This document shows, in pieces, positions 16,965 to 24,671 of a DNA stretch of 64,000 bases. Below the pieces are notes generated by a model that was not told the origin of the DNA, searched no databases, and was given only the letters and a program-made list of their open reading frames with translations. The translations under genes were made by a program, and so were the position numbers. Location of the stretch: the NCBI GenBank assembly GCA_003481775.1, contig QULU01000009.1, forward strand, positions 461 through 64,460, read 5' to 3'. This DNA comes from Clostridiaceae bacterium OM02-2AC. Its GTDB lineage: Bacteria > Bacillota_I > Bacilli_A > Erysipelotrichales > Erysipelotrichaceae. Positions within the stretch are counted from its first letter, which is position 1; every line of letters starts with the position of its first letter.

Positions 16965-17135
16965 CATCATAGGGTCCTAAAGCATATAGGAAGGCCTTGC
17001 CTGCTTTTGCATACGCTCTATGTAAGCAAAGACAGCTCTTGGGAAGGCGAAATATACACTTCTTATGTACGAATTGAGCGATAGAAGGACTTTTTCTCGT
17101 GTTTTGTGTTCACCTGTTTAAGGGCTGTACTGCAG

Positions 17136-17594
17136 TTACGCTGCGGGCTTTGTATGACAGCTAAGTCCCTGCTGTTCATAAACGGTTCGTGCAGTATGTA
17201 AATCGAAGACAGCTTCATCTGAGGTCTGAATGAATTCCAGCTTCTTCAGCTGTGCGGTGTCGATGTCCGTTAGCGTTAGGACAAGCAGCTGCTTCATTTC
17301 TTTATCTGTGACAGACGCCTGATAGGTCAAGCCTCTGATGTTCGCATACTCCTTTTGGTGCTGCCGTATACAGGTCTGTGCCTGCTGCTTGCTGTAGCCA
17401 AGCGTATGGTAATCTGTATGCAGCTGAATGCTCTGTTTTACGATCCTTTGATTTTCTGCCTCCATTGTCGTTTCAATCAATGTGTCCATCAGGGTACCAC
17501 GGCATGTTGTTCTGCTTACACCACCTGCTTCTGCTTTTTTCGTACAGCCACTCAATAGAAGCAATAGACCTGCCAGCAGGATTTGTTTCATCAT
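17136..17594 (-). CDS. DUF1307 (YehR-like) lipoprotein, divergent member
   Basis: 152 residues from ATG 17594, which has AGGAG eight bases ahead. A lipoprotein signal ends in LLLLSGC, so the mature protein starts at that cysteine and is anchored to the outer face of the membrane. The rest carries the pattern of DUF1307/YehR proteins also seen in the two genes at 19.2-20.2 kb: an early TTC/TC, central amphipathic strands, and a late KKLEFIQTSDEAVFDL with a final CHTK. Function of the family is unknown. It is about 25% similar in layout to its paralogues, less so in sequence. It lies directly downstream of the diguanylate cyclase gene and may be co-transcribed with it. Confidence 0.72.
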   Translation of the reverse strand: MMKQILLAGLLLLLSGCTKKAEAGGVSRTTCRGTLMDTLIETTMEAENQRIVKQSIQLHTDYHTLGYSKQQAQTCIRQHQKEYANIRGLTYQASVTDKEMKQLLVLTLTDIDTAQLKKLEFIQTSDEAVFDLHTARTVYEQQGLSCHTKPAA

Positions 17595-17656
17595 TGTAAC
17601 CACTCCTATTGGTATTATGGTATTGGAGGCAACGCTTCATGCAGCTGTAAGCCGCT

Positions 17657-18688
17657 TTATTCGCTTACGACCGTGTGCTTCCCTTTCTGCTTTCCCTGAT
17701 ACAGCAGCTGATCTGCTTTATTGATTAGCTCATCCAGAGAAAGCTGTTGATGGCAGCAGATACCAAATGTCATGGTGACTCGGATTTTTTGTTCCCCGTA
17801 TTCAAATTCGGTGTGATTCATCCAGTGACAGAAATCTCTCAGCTGCTGCAGGGCGTCCTGCTCCTTTGTATCGTGGAAGAGAAAGACAAATTCCTCGCCA
17901 CCCCAGCGACAGATGAAAATCGCAGGATCCAGCCTGCTTCGCATATGCTCTGCAAGCTGCTTTAGGATGGCATCCCCGCATAAATGCCCATAGGTGTCAT
18001 TGATCTGTTTAAAATCATCAATGTCGCCAATAGCAAGACAGCAATCCTTCAGATGAAGCTGAGACGCTGTTTTTTTCAAATAGGTGCGATTGTACAGCCC
18101 GGTGAGAGAATCGTAATTAGCAATTTGCAAAAGACTTTCATTCTGCTTTTTCAAAACCTCCTTGCCAATATCGGCACTGGCATTGGAAACATAAGCGACA
18201 TAGAGGATGGTAAGAAACGCCCCAAAGCTGTTGCATAGAAATAAAAGCTGTAAGGAAACAGCAGGCAGAGGATAGACGATCGTTTCCTTGCTTTGAACAT
18301 ACAGCAAAAAGAAGGTGAGCATATGCAGGATGGAAAACAGATAGGGGATATAGGGACTGCGATAGGGACAGAAATACACAAGAGAGGCCATTGCAATCAG
18401 AAAGAGAAAGAACGAAGAATGCCATCCAAACAGCACGGTGTGCAATACAACAAAGCAGATCGTTTCCAGATGAATCAAAGATACGGCAAGAGCATATTGC
18501 TTTCTTTTCATGACCAGCAACAGCATACCGATGTAAAACAGGACACTGCATATATTATAGAAGAGGGGAATGCCATAGTGCAAACATCCCATAAGCATGG
18601 TATAGACGATATGCAGAAGGATCGCCAGACAGATCAGGTTGCGATAAATATAATAGCTGTAATTGTTCTCATTAAGTTTCATCCGCAT
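17657..18688 (-). CDS. Membrane-bound diguanylate cyclase (6 TM + GGEEF)
   Basis: 343 residues. Six hydrophobic segments fill about residues 14-175, followed by a GGDEF domain from about 200: NYDSLTGLYNRTYL, GDIDDFKQINDTYGH, then CRWGGEEFVFLF with the intact GGEEF active loop near 265. The product is cyclic di-GMP, made in the cytoplasm under control of the membrane part. The RxxD inhibitory site five residues before GGEEF is not kept (RSRLD instead). ATG 18688 is taken because GGAGG lies nine bases before it. It is one of three GGDEF proteins in the window. Confidence 0.9.
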   Translation of the reverse strand: MRMKLNENNYSYYIYRNLICLAILLHIVYTMLMGCLHYGIPLFYNICSVLFYIGMLLLVMKRKQYALAVSLIHLETICFVVLHTVLFGWHSSFFLFLIAMASLVYFCPYRSPYIPYLFSILHMLTFFLLYVQSKETIVYPLPAVSLQLLFLCNSFGAFLTILYVAYVSNASADIGKEVLKKQNESLLQIANYDSLTGLYNRTYLKKTASQLHLKDCCLAIGDIDDFKQINDTYGHLCGDAILKQLAEHMRSRLDPAIFICRWGGEEFVFLFHDTKEQDALQQLRDFCHWMNHTEFEYGEQKIRVTMTFGICCHQQLSLDELINKADQLLYQGKQKGKHTVVSE

Positions 18689-19122
18689 GCCCGTAATCCT
18701 CCGATCTTTCCATTCCCTGCTGTAAAGCAAGCTGTGATGCTGCATTCACCGCTTTGTGTGGAACACTATATATATGGGATAGCATTCCTGCAGCCAGCCT
18801 TTCTGATAAAGCATGATCGCCCTGCCCTGTAGCCACTGGTTCAGTGCGATGGACATACGAAGCTGAAAGAGGCGGGAGGAACCACCACCCGTTCATATAT
18901 CTTATGTTTTTTGATATTGTAATTATATCACTTTATGATAGATAAAAGCAGATATATTCGATAAGTTCAACCAAAAATGTTGTCTTTTCTGAATTGCACA
19001 GGCAGGATAAGGTGCATAGGCGTGTGGCACATCGCATGAATGTGTAGACAGAGGAGAGCCAGCAGGTAAAACAGGGGATGCCCGTTCTATCCTCATGGTG
19101 AACTGCGGCTGCTGTAAGGCGT
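18689..19122. other. Gene-poor region upstream of the diguanylate cyclase
   Basis: About 430 bases. A TATAAT -10 for the minus strand lies at 18922-18927, giving a leader of roughly 220 bases before the cyclase. A 74-codon minus-strand frame (18672-18896) lies in that leader but has no ribosome binding site. I looked for a cyclic di-GMP riboswitch pattern in the leader and did not see one. Confidence 0.5.
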
Positions 19123-19158
19123 AAAAAAGCTCTCTATTGGCTATGCAACAGAGAGCTT
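19123..19158 (-). terminator. Intrinsic terminator of the lipoprotein gene at 19199
   Basis: On the minus strand AAGCTCTCT pairs with AGAGAGCTT and ends in a run of six T. Confidence 0.85.
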
Positions 19159-19198
19159 CTTCAGCTTGCATCTACGATTTCTTCATGGATTTATCAGT

Positions 19199-19663
19199 TT
19201 ATTTCTTACAGGTTAAACCGCCCTTTTCGATGTTTTCTTTTGTCTTTTCCAGATCCATCACCATTTTTTTACCGCTCAGCTTCTGATTGGTAAAGGAACC
19301 ATAGTCCTTTGGGTCGATCTTCGTGATATCAAAAACAATGGATTCTGTTATAGAGAACTTATCCTTATCCTCTTTCAGACTGTAGCTCATGCCTTCAACA
19401 CCCTTCGCCTTGTCTTCCAAGGAAGCACCCTTCAGCGTTGGCAGCATAGCTTCATAGGTTTTCTTATCCGGAGCAACGATGACAGTTTTCTGATCCTGCT
19501 TGGTGATATTGTCACCCTGATAGTCGAATTTGATGGTCTGTGTAATGGTAGAACCATTGGATTTCTGTTCTGCTGTACAGGTCATCGTCTTTGTTTCTTC
19601 TTTACCGCCGGAGCAGCCTGCCAGCAAAGCAACTGCAAATGCAGCACATACTAATTTTTTCAT
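19199..19663 (-). CDS. DUF1307 (YehR-like) lipoprotein
   Basis: 154 residues. Signal peptide MKKLVCAAFAVALLAGCSGG with a clear lipobox, then a mature domain with MTCTAEQKSNGSTITQTIKFDYQGDNITKQ and a C-terminal cysteine in GGLTCKK. This is the DUF1307/YehR layout: two cysteines at the ends of a small beta-rich domain that may form a disulfide. ATG 19663 follows AAAGGGA; a non-lipoprotein ATG at 19684 is less likely. Its signal peptide is nearly the same as that of the next gene upstream, showing recent duplication. No function is known for the family. Confidence 0.82.
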   Translation of the reverse strand: MKKLVCAAFAVALLAGCSGGKEETKTMTCTAEQKSNGSTITQTIKFDYQGDNITKQDQKTVIVAPDKKTYEAMLPTLKGASLEDKAKGVEGMSYSLKEDKDKFSITESIVFDITKIDPKDYGSFTNQKLSGKKMVMDLEKTKENIEKGGLTCKK

Positions 19664-19690
19664 AGCGTTTTCCCTTTCTTTCATAATGGC

Positions 19691-19716
19691 AAAACTCAGA
19701 GCTTAGCCCTGAGTTT
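19691..19716 (-). terminator. Intrinsic terminator between the paired lipoprotein genes
   Basis: AAACTCAG / CTGAGTTT stem with GGCTAAGCT loop, ending in TTTTG on the minus strand. It separates two paralogues, so the downstream copy depends on read-through or its own promoter. Confidence 0.7.
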
Positions 19717-19722
19717 CAAAGA

Positions 19723-20163
19723 TTATTTACAAGTAGCTCCGCCGTCTTTTGCTTCTTCCAGCGTCTTGGACAGACTTGCTTCTCCACCAAAGCCCAGCTT
19801 CTTCAGGGTAGCTGTATCTCCGTCTTTCATATCTACGTCAACGGTTGCAATGATGTTCTTGTCCTTGAATTCCGCACTGACACTTACACCTTTTCCTTCT
19901 TCAACGCCTAACTGGCTTAATACAGCAGTTTCCAGCTGTTTTTTCTGATCGTCTGTCAGCTCCTTGTCTCCAAGACCTGCAGCAGAAAGATCCATCGTTA
20001 CCTTTACAGAGGTTTTTGTGATTTTATCATCCTCAGCAGTGAATGTGGCATCCATTTTCATACCGCTCTCTTCCAATGAGCAAGTCTTTGTTTCTGTTTT
20101 TGCTCCTCCGGAGCATCCTGCTAATACCAGTACGGCAAATGCAGCGCAAAGTAATTTTTTCAT
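19723..20163 (-). CDS. DUF1307 (YehR-like) lipoprotein
   Basis: 146 residues with signal peptide MKKLLCAAFAVLVLAGCSGG. The mature part has KTCSLEESGMKMDATFTAEDDKITKTSVKVTMDL, a Lys/Asp-rich middle (KELTDDQKKQLE) and the terminal GGATCK cysteine that pairs in position with the early one. The start has a strong GGGAGG eight bases upstream, and a TATAAT -10 is at 20221-20226 on the minus strand. It is the best match of the three to the family pattern. Being extracellular and membrane-anchored, it may bind a small ligand or envelope component; that is a guess. Confidence 0.85.
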   Translation of the reverse strand: MKKLLCAAFAVLVLAGCSGGAKTETKTCSLEESGMKMDATFTAEDDKITKTSVKVTMDLSAAGLGDKELTDDQKKQLETAVLSQLGVEEGKGVSVSAEFKDKNIIATVDVDMKDGDTATLKKLGFGGEASLSKTLEEAKDGGATCK

Positions 20164-20322
20164 ATTGTCCTCCCTATCAAATGTTTGATTGCACAGGATT
20201 ATGGTATCCTGTATGTAGAAATTATATCATGAAATAAAGAAGAAAAGATTACAAAATTGAAATTTAGAAAAAATATGTGATTTTTGTCAGATATTCGGTA
20301 TAAAATTGTATAATTTCTGAAT

Positions 20323-21570
20323 TCAACTGCTCTGTATGCGTTTTTTCAGGTGATAATGGCGAGTTGATCGAATCAGCTGTTCCAGCTCTCTGCAGGCAGG
20401 CTCCCAAATCAGTTGATCTTCACTGTATATCTGGGTTATCACATGCTTCAAAAAGTAGTCCTCCCGCAGGAAGGGATCGTGCTCGCGCTGCTTGAAGCGG
20501 CAATACCGGTGGTAGGCAGTTACATGCTGCGGGAAACGCTCGGGGTAGCGCGGCTCCTGTAATATTTCAGGAGGAAATTCGCGGTCTAGCTGCTCACAAA
20601 GGATACAGGCAAGCAGTGCGGCAGGCAGAAAATGATAATCGTCCTGCTTCGCCAGCTCACAGAAATAGTCACATGCTTTTTCATATTGTTCTGTTTCATA
20701 ATATAGCATTCCACATTGGTACAGGCTTTGCAGATATTTGTTGCGGTGCAGCTCCCCAGCGTGGTCACGAACGATGGCAAAGAGTTTTTCGACATATTCA
20801 TGATTGGCCGCATCCTTTTGTACATCTGCATACAGCAGGACGATTGCATCGTATACATCCAGCAGACGATTGTAATTGTGCTGCTTCAAAAATGTCTGTT
20901 CCAGATACAGGGAATCCCGGAAGCAATCCAGAAAGCGCTCCTCATAATAGGCCTGGTAGCTGCGATTCAATATATTGAGCAGTGAGGTGCTTTCCGCCAT
21001 ATGCAGGCGGTTGAAGACAGCAGCGTTTTTTCTTGCATCACGATGTCTGTGAACGGTATATGTATACAGCATATCCTTCAAAATCTCCTGTATGCTTATA
21101 TCAAAGACCGGCAGTAGCTCCATGTATTTCTGAAATTGTTCCTCATTCATTTCACTGCAGTTTTCATAATAGGAAGCCATCAGCTGCAGAAGCTCCCGAT
21201 ACTCAACTGCAAAAATATCGGTTTTTTCCCCAAGCTGTGCAAAAAGGGCGGCACATCGCTCTGCCAGCCCTGCAAGGTCATAGCGCGTCACCAGCTCCAG
21301 CAGCTCCTGAAAATAGGTGCTCCAGGGCTCCCACCAGCTGGAAGGAAGATTGAGCTCAGCATGAATCTGTACCAGCAGATAATGATAGATGGAATTGCTT
21401 TTGATGATTTTACAATTTTCTATTTTACTGTAGGTATCGGCAGAACAGATCGTTGCCCCGTTGTAGGTGATGAAGTCACGCTGGTTCAGATTTGCTTTTT
21501 TGCGATAATATTTTAATAGAAGCGACAGCTTCTTTTTTGTTTCATCATCGATTTCCACTCGTCCGTACAT
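20323..21570 (-). CDS. RRNPP-like transcriptional regulator (Xre-type HTH plus TPR-like repeats)
   Basis: 415 residues. Residues 10-60 form an Xre-type helix-turn-helix (LLLKYYRKKANLNQRDFITY..ICSADTYSKIENC). The remaining 350 residues are alpha-helical with the spacing of tetratricopeptide repeats (for example YLQSLYQCGMLYYETEQYEKACDYFCELAK near 300). That arrangement and length match Rgg/PlcR/ComR-type regulators, which respond to small peptides, but also non-peptide regulators of the same shape. It has GGGAGGT before ATG 21570 and is divergent from rimO. No candidate signal peptide gene was found next to it. The lipoprotein genes downstream are on the same strand and might be targets. Confidence 0.78.
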   Translation of the reverse strand: MYGRVEIDDETKKKLSLLLKYYRKKANLNQRDFITYNGATICSADTYSKIENCKIIKSNSIYHYLLVQIHAELNLPSSWWEPWSTYFQELLELVTRYDLAGLAERCAALFAQLGEKTDIFAVEYRELLQLMASYYENCSEMNEEQFQKYMELLPVFDISIQEILKDMLYTYTVHRHRDARKNAAVFNRLHMAESTSLLNILNRSYQAYYEERFLDCFRDSLYLEQTFLKQHNYNRLLDVYDAIVLLYADVQKDAANHEYVEKLFAIVRDHAGELHRNKYLQSLYQCGMLYYETEQYEKACDYFCELAKQDDYHFLPAALLACILCEQLDREFPPEILQEPRYPERFPQHVTAYHRYCRFKQREHDPFLREDYFLKHVITQIYSEDQLIWEPACRELEQLIRSTRHYHLKKRIQSS

Positions 21571-21675
21571 ACGTTACCTCCCTGTGATATTCTGAATATA
21601 ATTATAGCAGAGAACAGAAGGAATTTATATGATTCCAGCATGACAATAACAAAATTTTACATAATTTGCGGCTTT

Positions 21676-21694
21676 CATGAAGCCGGTCTTCATG
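21676..21694. promoter_or_regulatory. Inverted repeat in front of rimO
   Basis: CATGAAG-CCGGT-CTTCATG, perfect seven-base arms, directly before a TATAGT -10 (21696-21701). It sits in the space shared with the divergent RRNPP-like regulator, so it could be that protein's operator. Confidence 0.45.
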
Positions 21695-21720
21695 GTATAG
21701 TAGTAATCGAGGTGTTTTAT

Positions 21721-23022
21721 ATGAAAATTGGGTTTATATCACTAGGCTGCAGCAAAAATCTGGTAGACAGTGAAAAAATGATGGGTATGATCAATAGCGG
21801 CGGCCATGAGCTTGTCCACAATGCGGATGAGGCAGAGGCAATCATTATCAATACGTGCGGATTCATCAATTCCGCAAAGGAAGAGGCCATTCAGACGATT
21901 TTTCAGATGGCGGAATATAAAAAGCACAAATGCAGAAAGCTGATCGTTGTCGGCTGTCTGGCACAGCGTTATAAGGAACAGCTGGAGCAGGATATACCGG
22001 AAATCGATGCAGTGATCAGCATCCGGGAATATCCGCACCTGCATGAAATTTTACAGGAGCTGCTGGACGGGCATGATCTGGTAAGCTACGACAAATGTGA
22101 GCGGAAGGTGTCCAGCAAGCCGTGGACAGCATATCTGAAAATTGCCGAGGGCTGCAGCAATCACTGCACCTATTGTGCGATTCCACTGATTCGCGGGGAT
22201 AATGTGTCCTTTCCAATCGAGCAGCTGGTGGACGAGGCGAAACAGCTGGCGCAGCGCGGTGTCAAAGAGCTGGTGGTGATTGCACAGGATACGACAAAAT
22301 ACGGTGTCGATCTGTATGGCAGAAGAGCACTGCTTGATCTCTTGCAGAGGCTGCATGAAATCGAAGGCTTCCACTGGATCCGTATTCTGTATATGTATCC
22401 GGATGAAATCGATGCCCGGCTGATCGAGGGGATGGCAAAGCTGCCAAAGGTGCTGCCTTATTTTGACATTCCGATGCAGCATGCGTCCAATCGAATGCTG
22501 CATCTGATGAATCGAAGAGGAAGTAGGGAAGAGGTTGCGGCTCTGGTGAAGAAGATTCGGGAAACCTTTTCCTATCCAACGCTGCGTTCGACCTTCATTG
22601 TTGGGTTCCCGACAGAGGAGGAAGCGGATTTCAGGGAGCTTATGCAGTTTGTAGAGGATATCCACTGGGACCGCATGGGAGCCTTTCCCTATTCTCCTGA
22701 GGAGGATACCCCTGCCTATTCCATGGAAGGGGCTGTGGATGAGGAGATCAAGGAAGCGCGTTTAGCTCAGCTGATGAAGCGTCAGGAGGAAATATCACTG
22801 GAGAATCAGAGCCGGATGGTCGGTGAGGTCATTGAGGTTCTGGTTGAGGATCAGGAAGGACTTACCGGTATCTATCGTGGACGCGGAGCCAGCTCGGCAC
22901 CAGATGAGGTCGATGGTATCGTGATGTTTAAAAGTGAGCGCTTTATCGAATACGGAAGCTTTGTAAAGGTACGGATCACGGAGGCATTGCCGCATGACTT
23001 CAAGGGAGTGGAAGTGTGCTGA
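21721..23022 (+). CDS. rimO: Ribosomal protein S12 methylthiotransferase RimO
   Basis: 433 residues. The UPF0004 domain opens with the RimO signature SLGCSKNLVDSE; the radical SAM CxxxCxxC triad is in CSNHCTYCAIP near 148; a C-terminal TRAM domain follows from about 370. The three extra cysteines of the N-terminal cluster are at about 10, 46 and 79 (NTCGFI, VGCLAQR). The enzyme adds a methylthio group to Asp88 of S12. Family length is about 440. ATG 21721 has a GAGGTG site; an in-frame ATG at 21640 would add a non-family hydrophobic stretch. Its end overlaps the glycosylase gene. Confidence 0.95.
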   Translation: MKIGFISLGCSKNLVDSEKMMGMINSGGHELVHNADEAEAIIINTCGFINSAKEEAIQTIFQMAEYKKHKCRKLIVVGCLAQRYKEQLEQDIPEIDAVISIREYPHLHEILQELLDGHDLVSYDKCERKVSSKPWTAYLKIAEGCSNHCTYCAIPLIRGDNVSFPIEQLVDEAKQLAQRGVKELVVIAQDTTKYGVDLYGRRALLDLLQRLHEIEGFHWIRILYMYPDEIDARLIEGMAKLPKVLPYFDIPMQHASNRMLHLMNRRGSREEVAALVKKIRETFSYPTLRSTFIVGFPTEEEADFRELMQFVEDIHWDRMGAFPYSPEEDTPAYSMEGAVDEEIKEARLAQLMKRQEEISLENQSRMVGEVIEVLVEDQEGLTGIYRGRGASSAPDEVDGIVMFKSERFIEYGSFVKVRITEALPHDFKGVEVC

Positions 23023-23504
23023 AGGGCTTTGATCCCATCATCCCCGAACATCCAAGGCTGATGATTCTGGGCTCTATGCCCAGCGTGACCTCCCTGGATA
23101 AACAGGAATATTACGGCTTTGCCCATAACCGGTTCTGGAAGATACTGCATGCGGTATTTGATATGCCGATTGATACCTATGCTCAGAAAAAGGAAATTTT
23201 GTATCAGCATCATATTCTGCTATGGGATGTGATTGGAGAGTGTGAGCGAGAGGGCAGTTTAGACAGCGCCATCCGTCGGGAAAGGGTGAATGACATCGCA
23301 CACCTGACAGCGGTGTATCCTACGCTGCAAAAGGTAATCTGCAACGGCAGAAAAGCCTATGCGCTGTATCAGAAGCATTTTTCGGATATCGCTTTACCCT
23401 GCAGCTATCTGCCAAGTACGAGCAATGCGAATCGCAGTATACGTGAGGAGACCTTGTTTGCACAGTGGAAGCAGGCGCTGATGGAACATGAGGGCGGTAT
23501 GTGA
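23016..23504 (+). CDS. Uracil/hypoxanthine-DNA glycosylase, UDG superfamily family 6-like
   Basis: 162 residues from GTG 23016 (GGGAG at 23004-23008, seven bases away). Motif 1 is ILGSMPSVTSLDKQEYYGFAHNRFW, motif 2 is LPSTSNANRS near 135. This is the pattern of the DNA-deoxyinosine glycosylase group of the UDG superfamily, which remove hypoxanthine or uracil from DNA. The conserved asparagine in HNRFW aligns with the catalytic one of that group. It overlaps rimO by seven bases, so it is translationally coupled to an unrelated modification enzyme. Confidence 0.85.
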   Translation: MLKGFDPIIPEHPRLMILGSMPSVTSLDKQEYYGFAHNRFWKILHAVFDMPIDTYAQKKEILYQHHILLWDVIGECEREGSLDSAIRRERVNDIAHLTAVYPTLQKVICNGRKAYALYQKHFSDIALPCSYLPSTSNANRSIREETLFAQWKQALMEHEGGM

Positions 23505-23587
23505 AGATGCTGGGAAGCATACGACAGCACCAGCATACAAATGGATCCTGAGGCAACTACGCATGCAGGGTAAGGGTACTACAATAT

Positions 23588-23629
23588 AACGCAGATGCTA
23601 TCGCCACAGGGTACAGCTGCGTTTTTTTT
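23588..23629 (+). terminator. Intrinsic terminator after the DNA glycosylase gene
   Basis: ACGCAG / CTGCGT stem ending in eight T, about 85 bases after the stop codon. Confidence 0.75.
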
Positions 23630-23962
23630 CATTGCACAACTCCTTACGTGAATGCAAAGAACGCCTTTATTTATACGGTCCAAGCACAGATAAAAAGAGC
23701 AAAGCGGTTGTTACAGAGCGGCTTCCCGTAGCAGGCGGTTTCTGGACTGCATACAAAGGGGCATAGCTGCACACCGCGATATCCGAAAGAAACCTTAAAG
23801 TTACAATATCGTAGGGGAAACCAGAACAGGAACTCGATAGCCGTAATATGCTTTGTATATGGCTGATGAACAGGGATAAAGAGTTCTGCTTTTCATTAAA
23901 AACACGTATTGAAAAGGGATTAACGGCTGCCTGTGTATCGTATCTACACAACGAATAGACAT
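23630..23962. other. Gene-free stretch before the GNAT gene
   Basis: About 330 bases with stops in all frames and no ribosome binding site followed by a plausible protein. Nothing recognisable. Confidence 0.5.
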
Positions 23963-23990
23963 TTACAAATGGTAAGCCTTGCTCTATAAT
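23963..23990 (+). promoter_or_regulatory. Promoter of the GNAT gene
   Basis: TTACAA (23963-23968), 16-base spacer, TATAAT (23985-23990), 26 bases before the start codon. Confidence 0.65.
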
Positions 23991-24016
23991 GGTAAAAAAA
24001 CAAGGGAGGAATGTAT

Positions 24017-24520
24017 ATGGAACTGCGTGTCTGTAGCAGCGATGAGGATATCCGCGCATTGGCAGCACTTGCCACAGAAATCTGGCATGAGTATTTCACA
24101 GCCATCATTTCAAAGGAACAGATTGATTATATGGTTGAGAAATTTCAGAGCTATCCGGCACTGAAGAAAGCCATTGAGGAGGAGCACTACACCTATTTTC
24201 TTGCTTATGAGGAGGGGGCGATGATCGGATTTTGCGGTGTGAAGCCGGAAAAGGACCGTCTGTTTCTCAGTAAGCTGTATCTGCATAAGGATGCCAGAGG
24301 AAAGGGGCTGTCCAGCATATTGCTGAAGCGGGCGATTTCCTTTGCGAGGGAGCAGGATAAAAAAGCCATTTATCTGACCTGCAACAAATTCAATCAGCAC
24401 AGTCTGGATGTATATCGGGCGAAGGGGTTTAAGGATATTGACTCTGTACAAACGGATATCGGGCAGGGCTTTATTATGGATGATTACATCCTGCAGCTGG
24501 AGCTTGACGACGGAAAATAG
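24017..24520 (+). CDS. GNAT family N-acetyltransferase
   Basis: 167 residues. The acetyl-CoA binding motif A is LYLHKDARGKGLSSILLKRA near residue 95 (R-x-x-G-x-G form), followed by motif B KAIYLTCNKFNQHSLDVYRAKGF, which is typical of the PaiA/spermidine-type and RimI-related GNATs. The acceptor amine is unknown. GGGAGG (24004-24009) is one base from ATG 24011 and seven from ATG 24017, so the second is used. Monocistronic, with its own promoter and terminator. Confidence 0.9.
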   Translation: MELRVCSSDEDIRALAALATEIWHEYFTAIISKEQIDYMVEKFQSYPALKKAIEEEHYTYFLAYEEGAMIGFCGVKPEKDRLFLSKLYLHKDARGKGLSSILLKRAISFAREQDKKAIYLTCNKFNQHSLDVYRAKGFKDIDSVQTDIGQGFIMDDYILQLELDDGK

Positions 24521-24559
24521 AAATTAGCAGTGATTTAGGTAAGAAAAGAATGAGAAACG

Positions 24560-24590
24560 ACATCTATAGCCGCTATAGGTGCCTTTTTTT
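24560..24590 (+). terminator. Intrinsic terminator of the GNAT gene
   Basis: CATCTATAG pairs with CTATAGGTG (one G-T pair) and ends in seven T. Confidence 0.8.
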
Positions 24591-24671
24591 CATCTTTTTT
24601 ACATTTGATGTCCTTCCTGCATAGCTCTTTGTGATGGATGTGTGATACAATATCTGCATAGGTGATAATTT

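Noticed and set aside
16872..17084. 70-codon frame after the PTS operon
   Set aside because: It spans the perfect terminator hairpin at 16941-16964 and lacks an SD.
18672..18896. 74-codon minus-strand frame in the leader of the membrane diguanylate cyclase
   Set aside because: No SD before its ATG, and it overlaps the start and SD of the cyclase gene in another frame. A short leader gene cannot be fully excluded.
18689..18922. Cyclic di-GMP riboswitch in front of the diguanylate cyclase
   Set aside because: The long leader invited it, but the conserved GEMM cores were not found.
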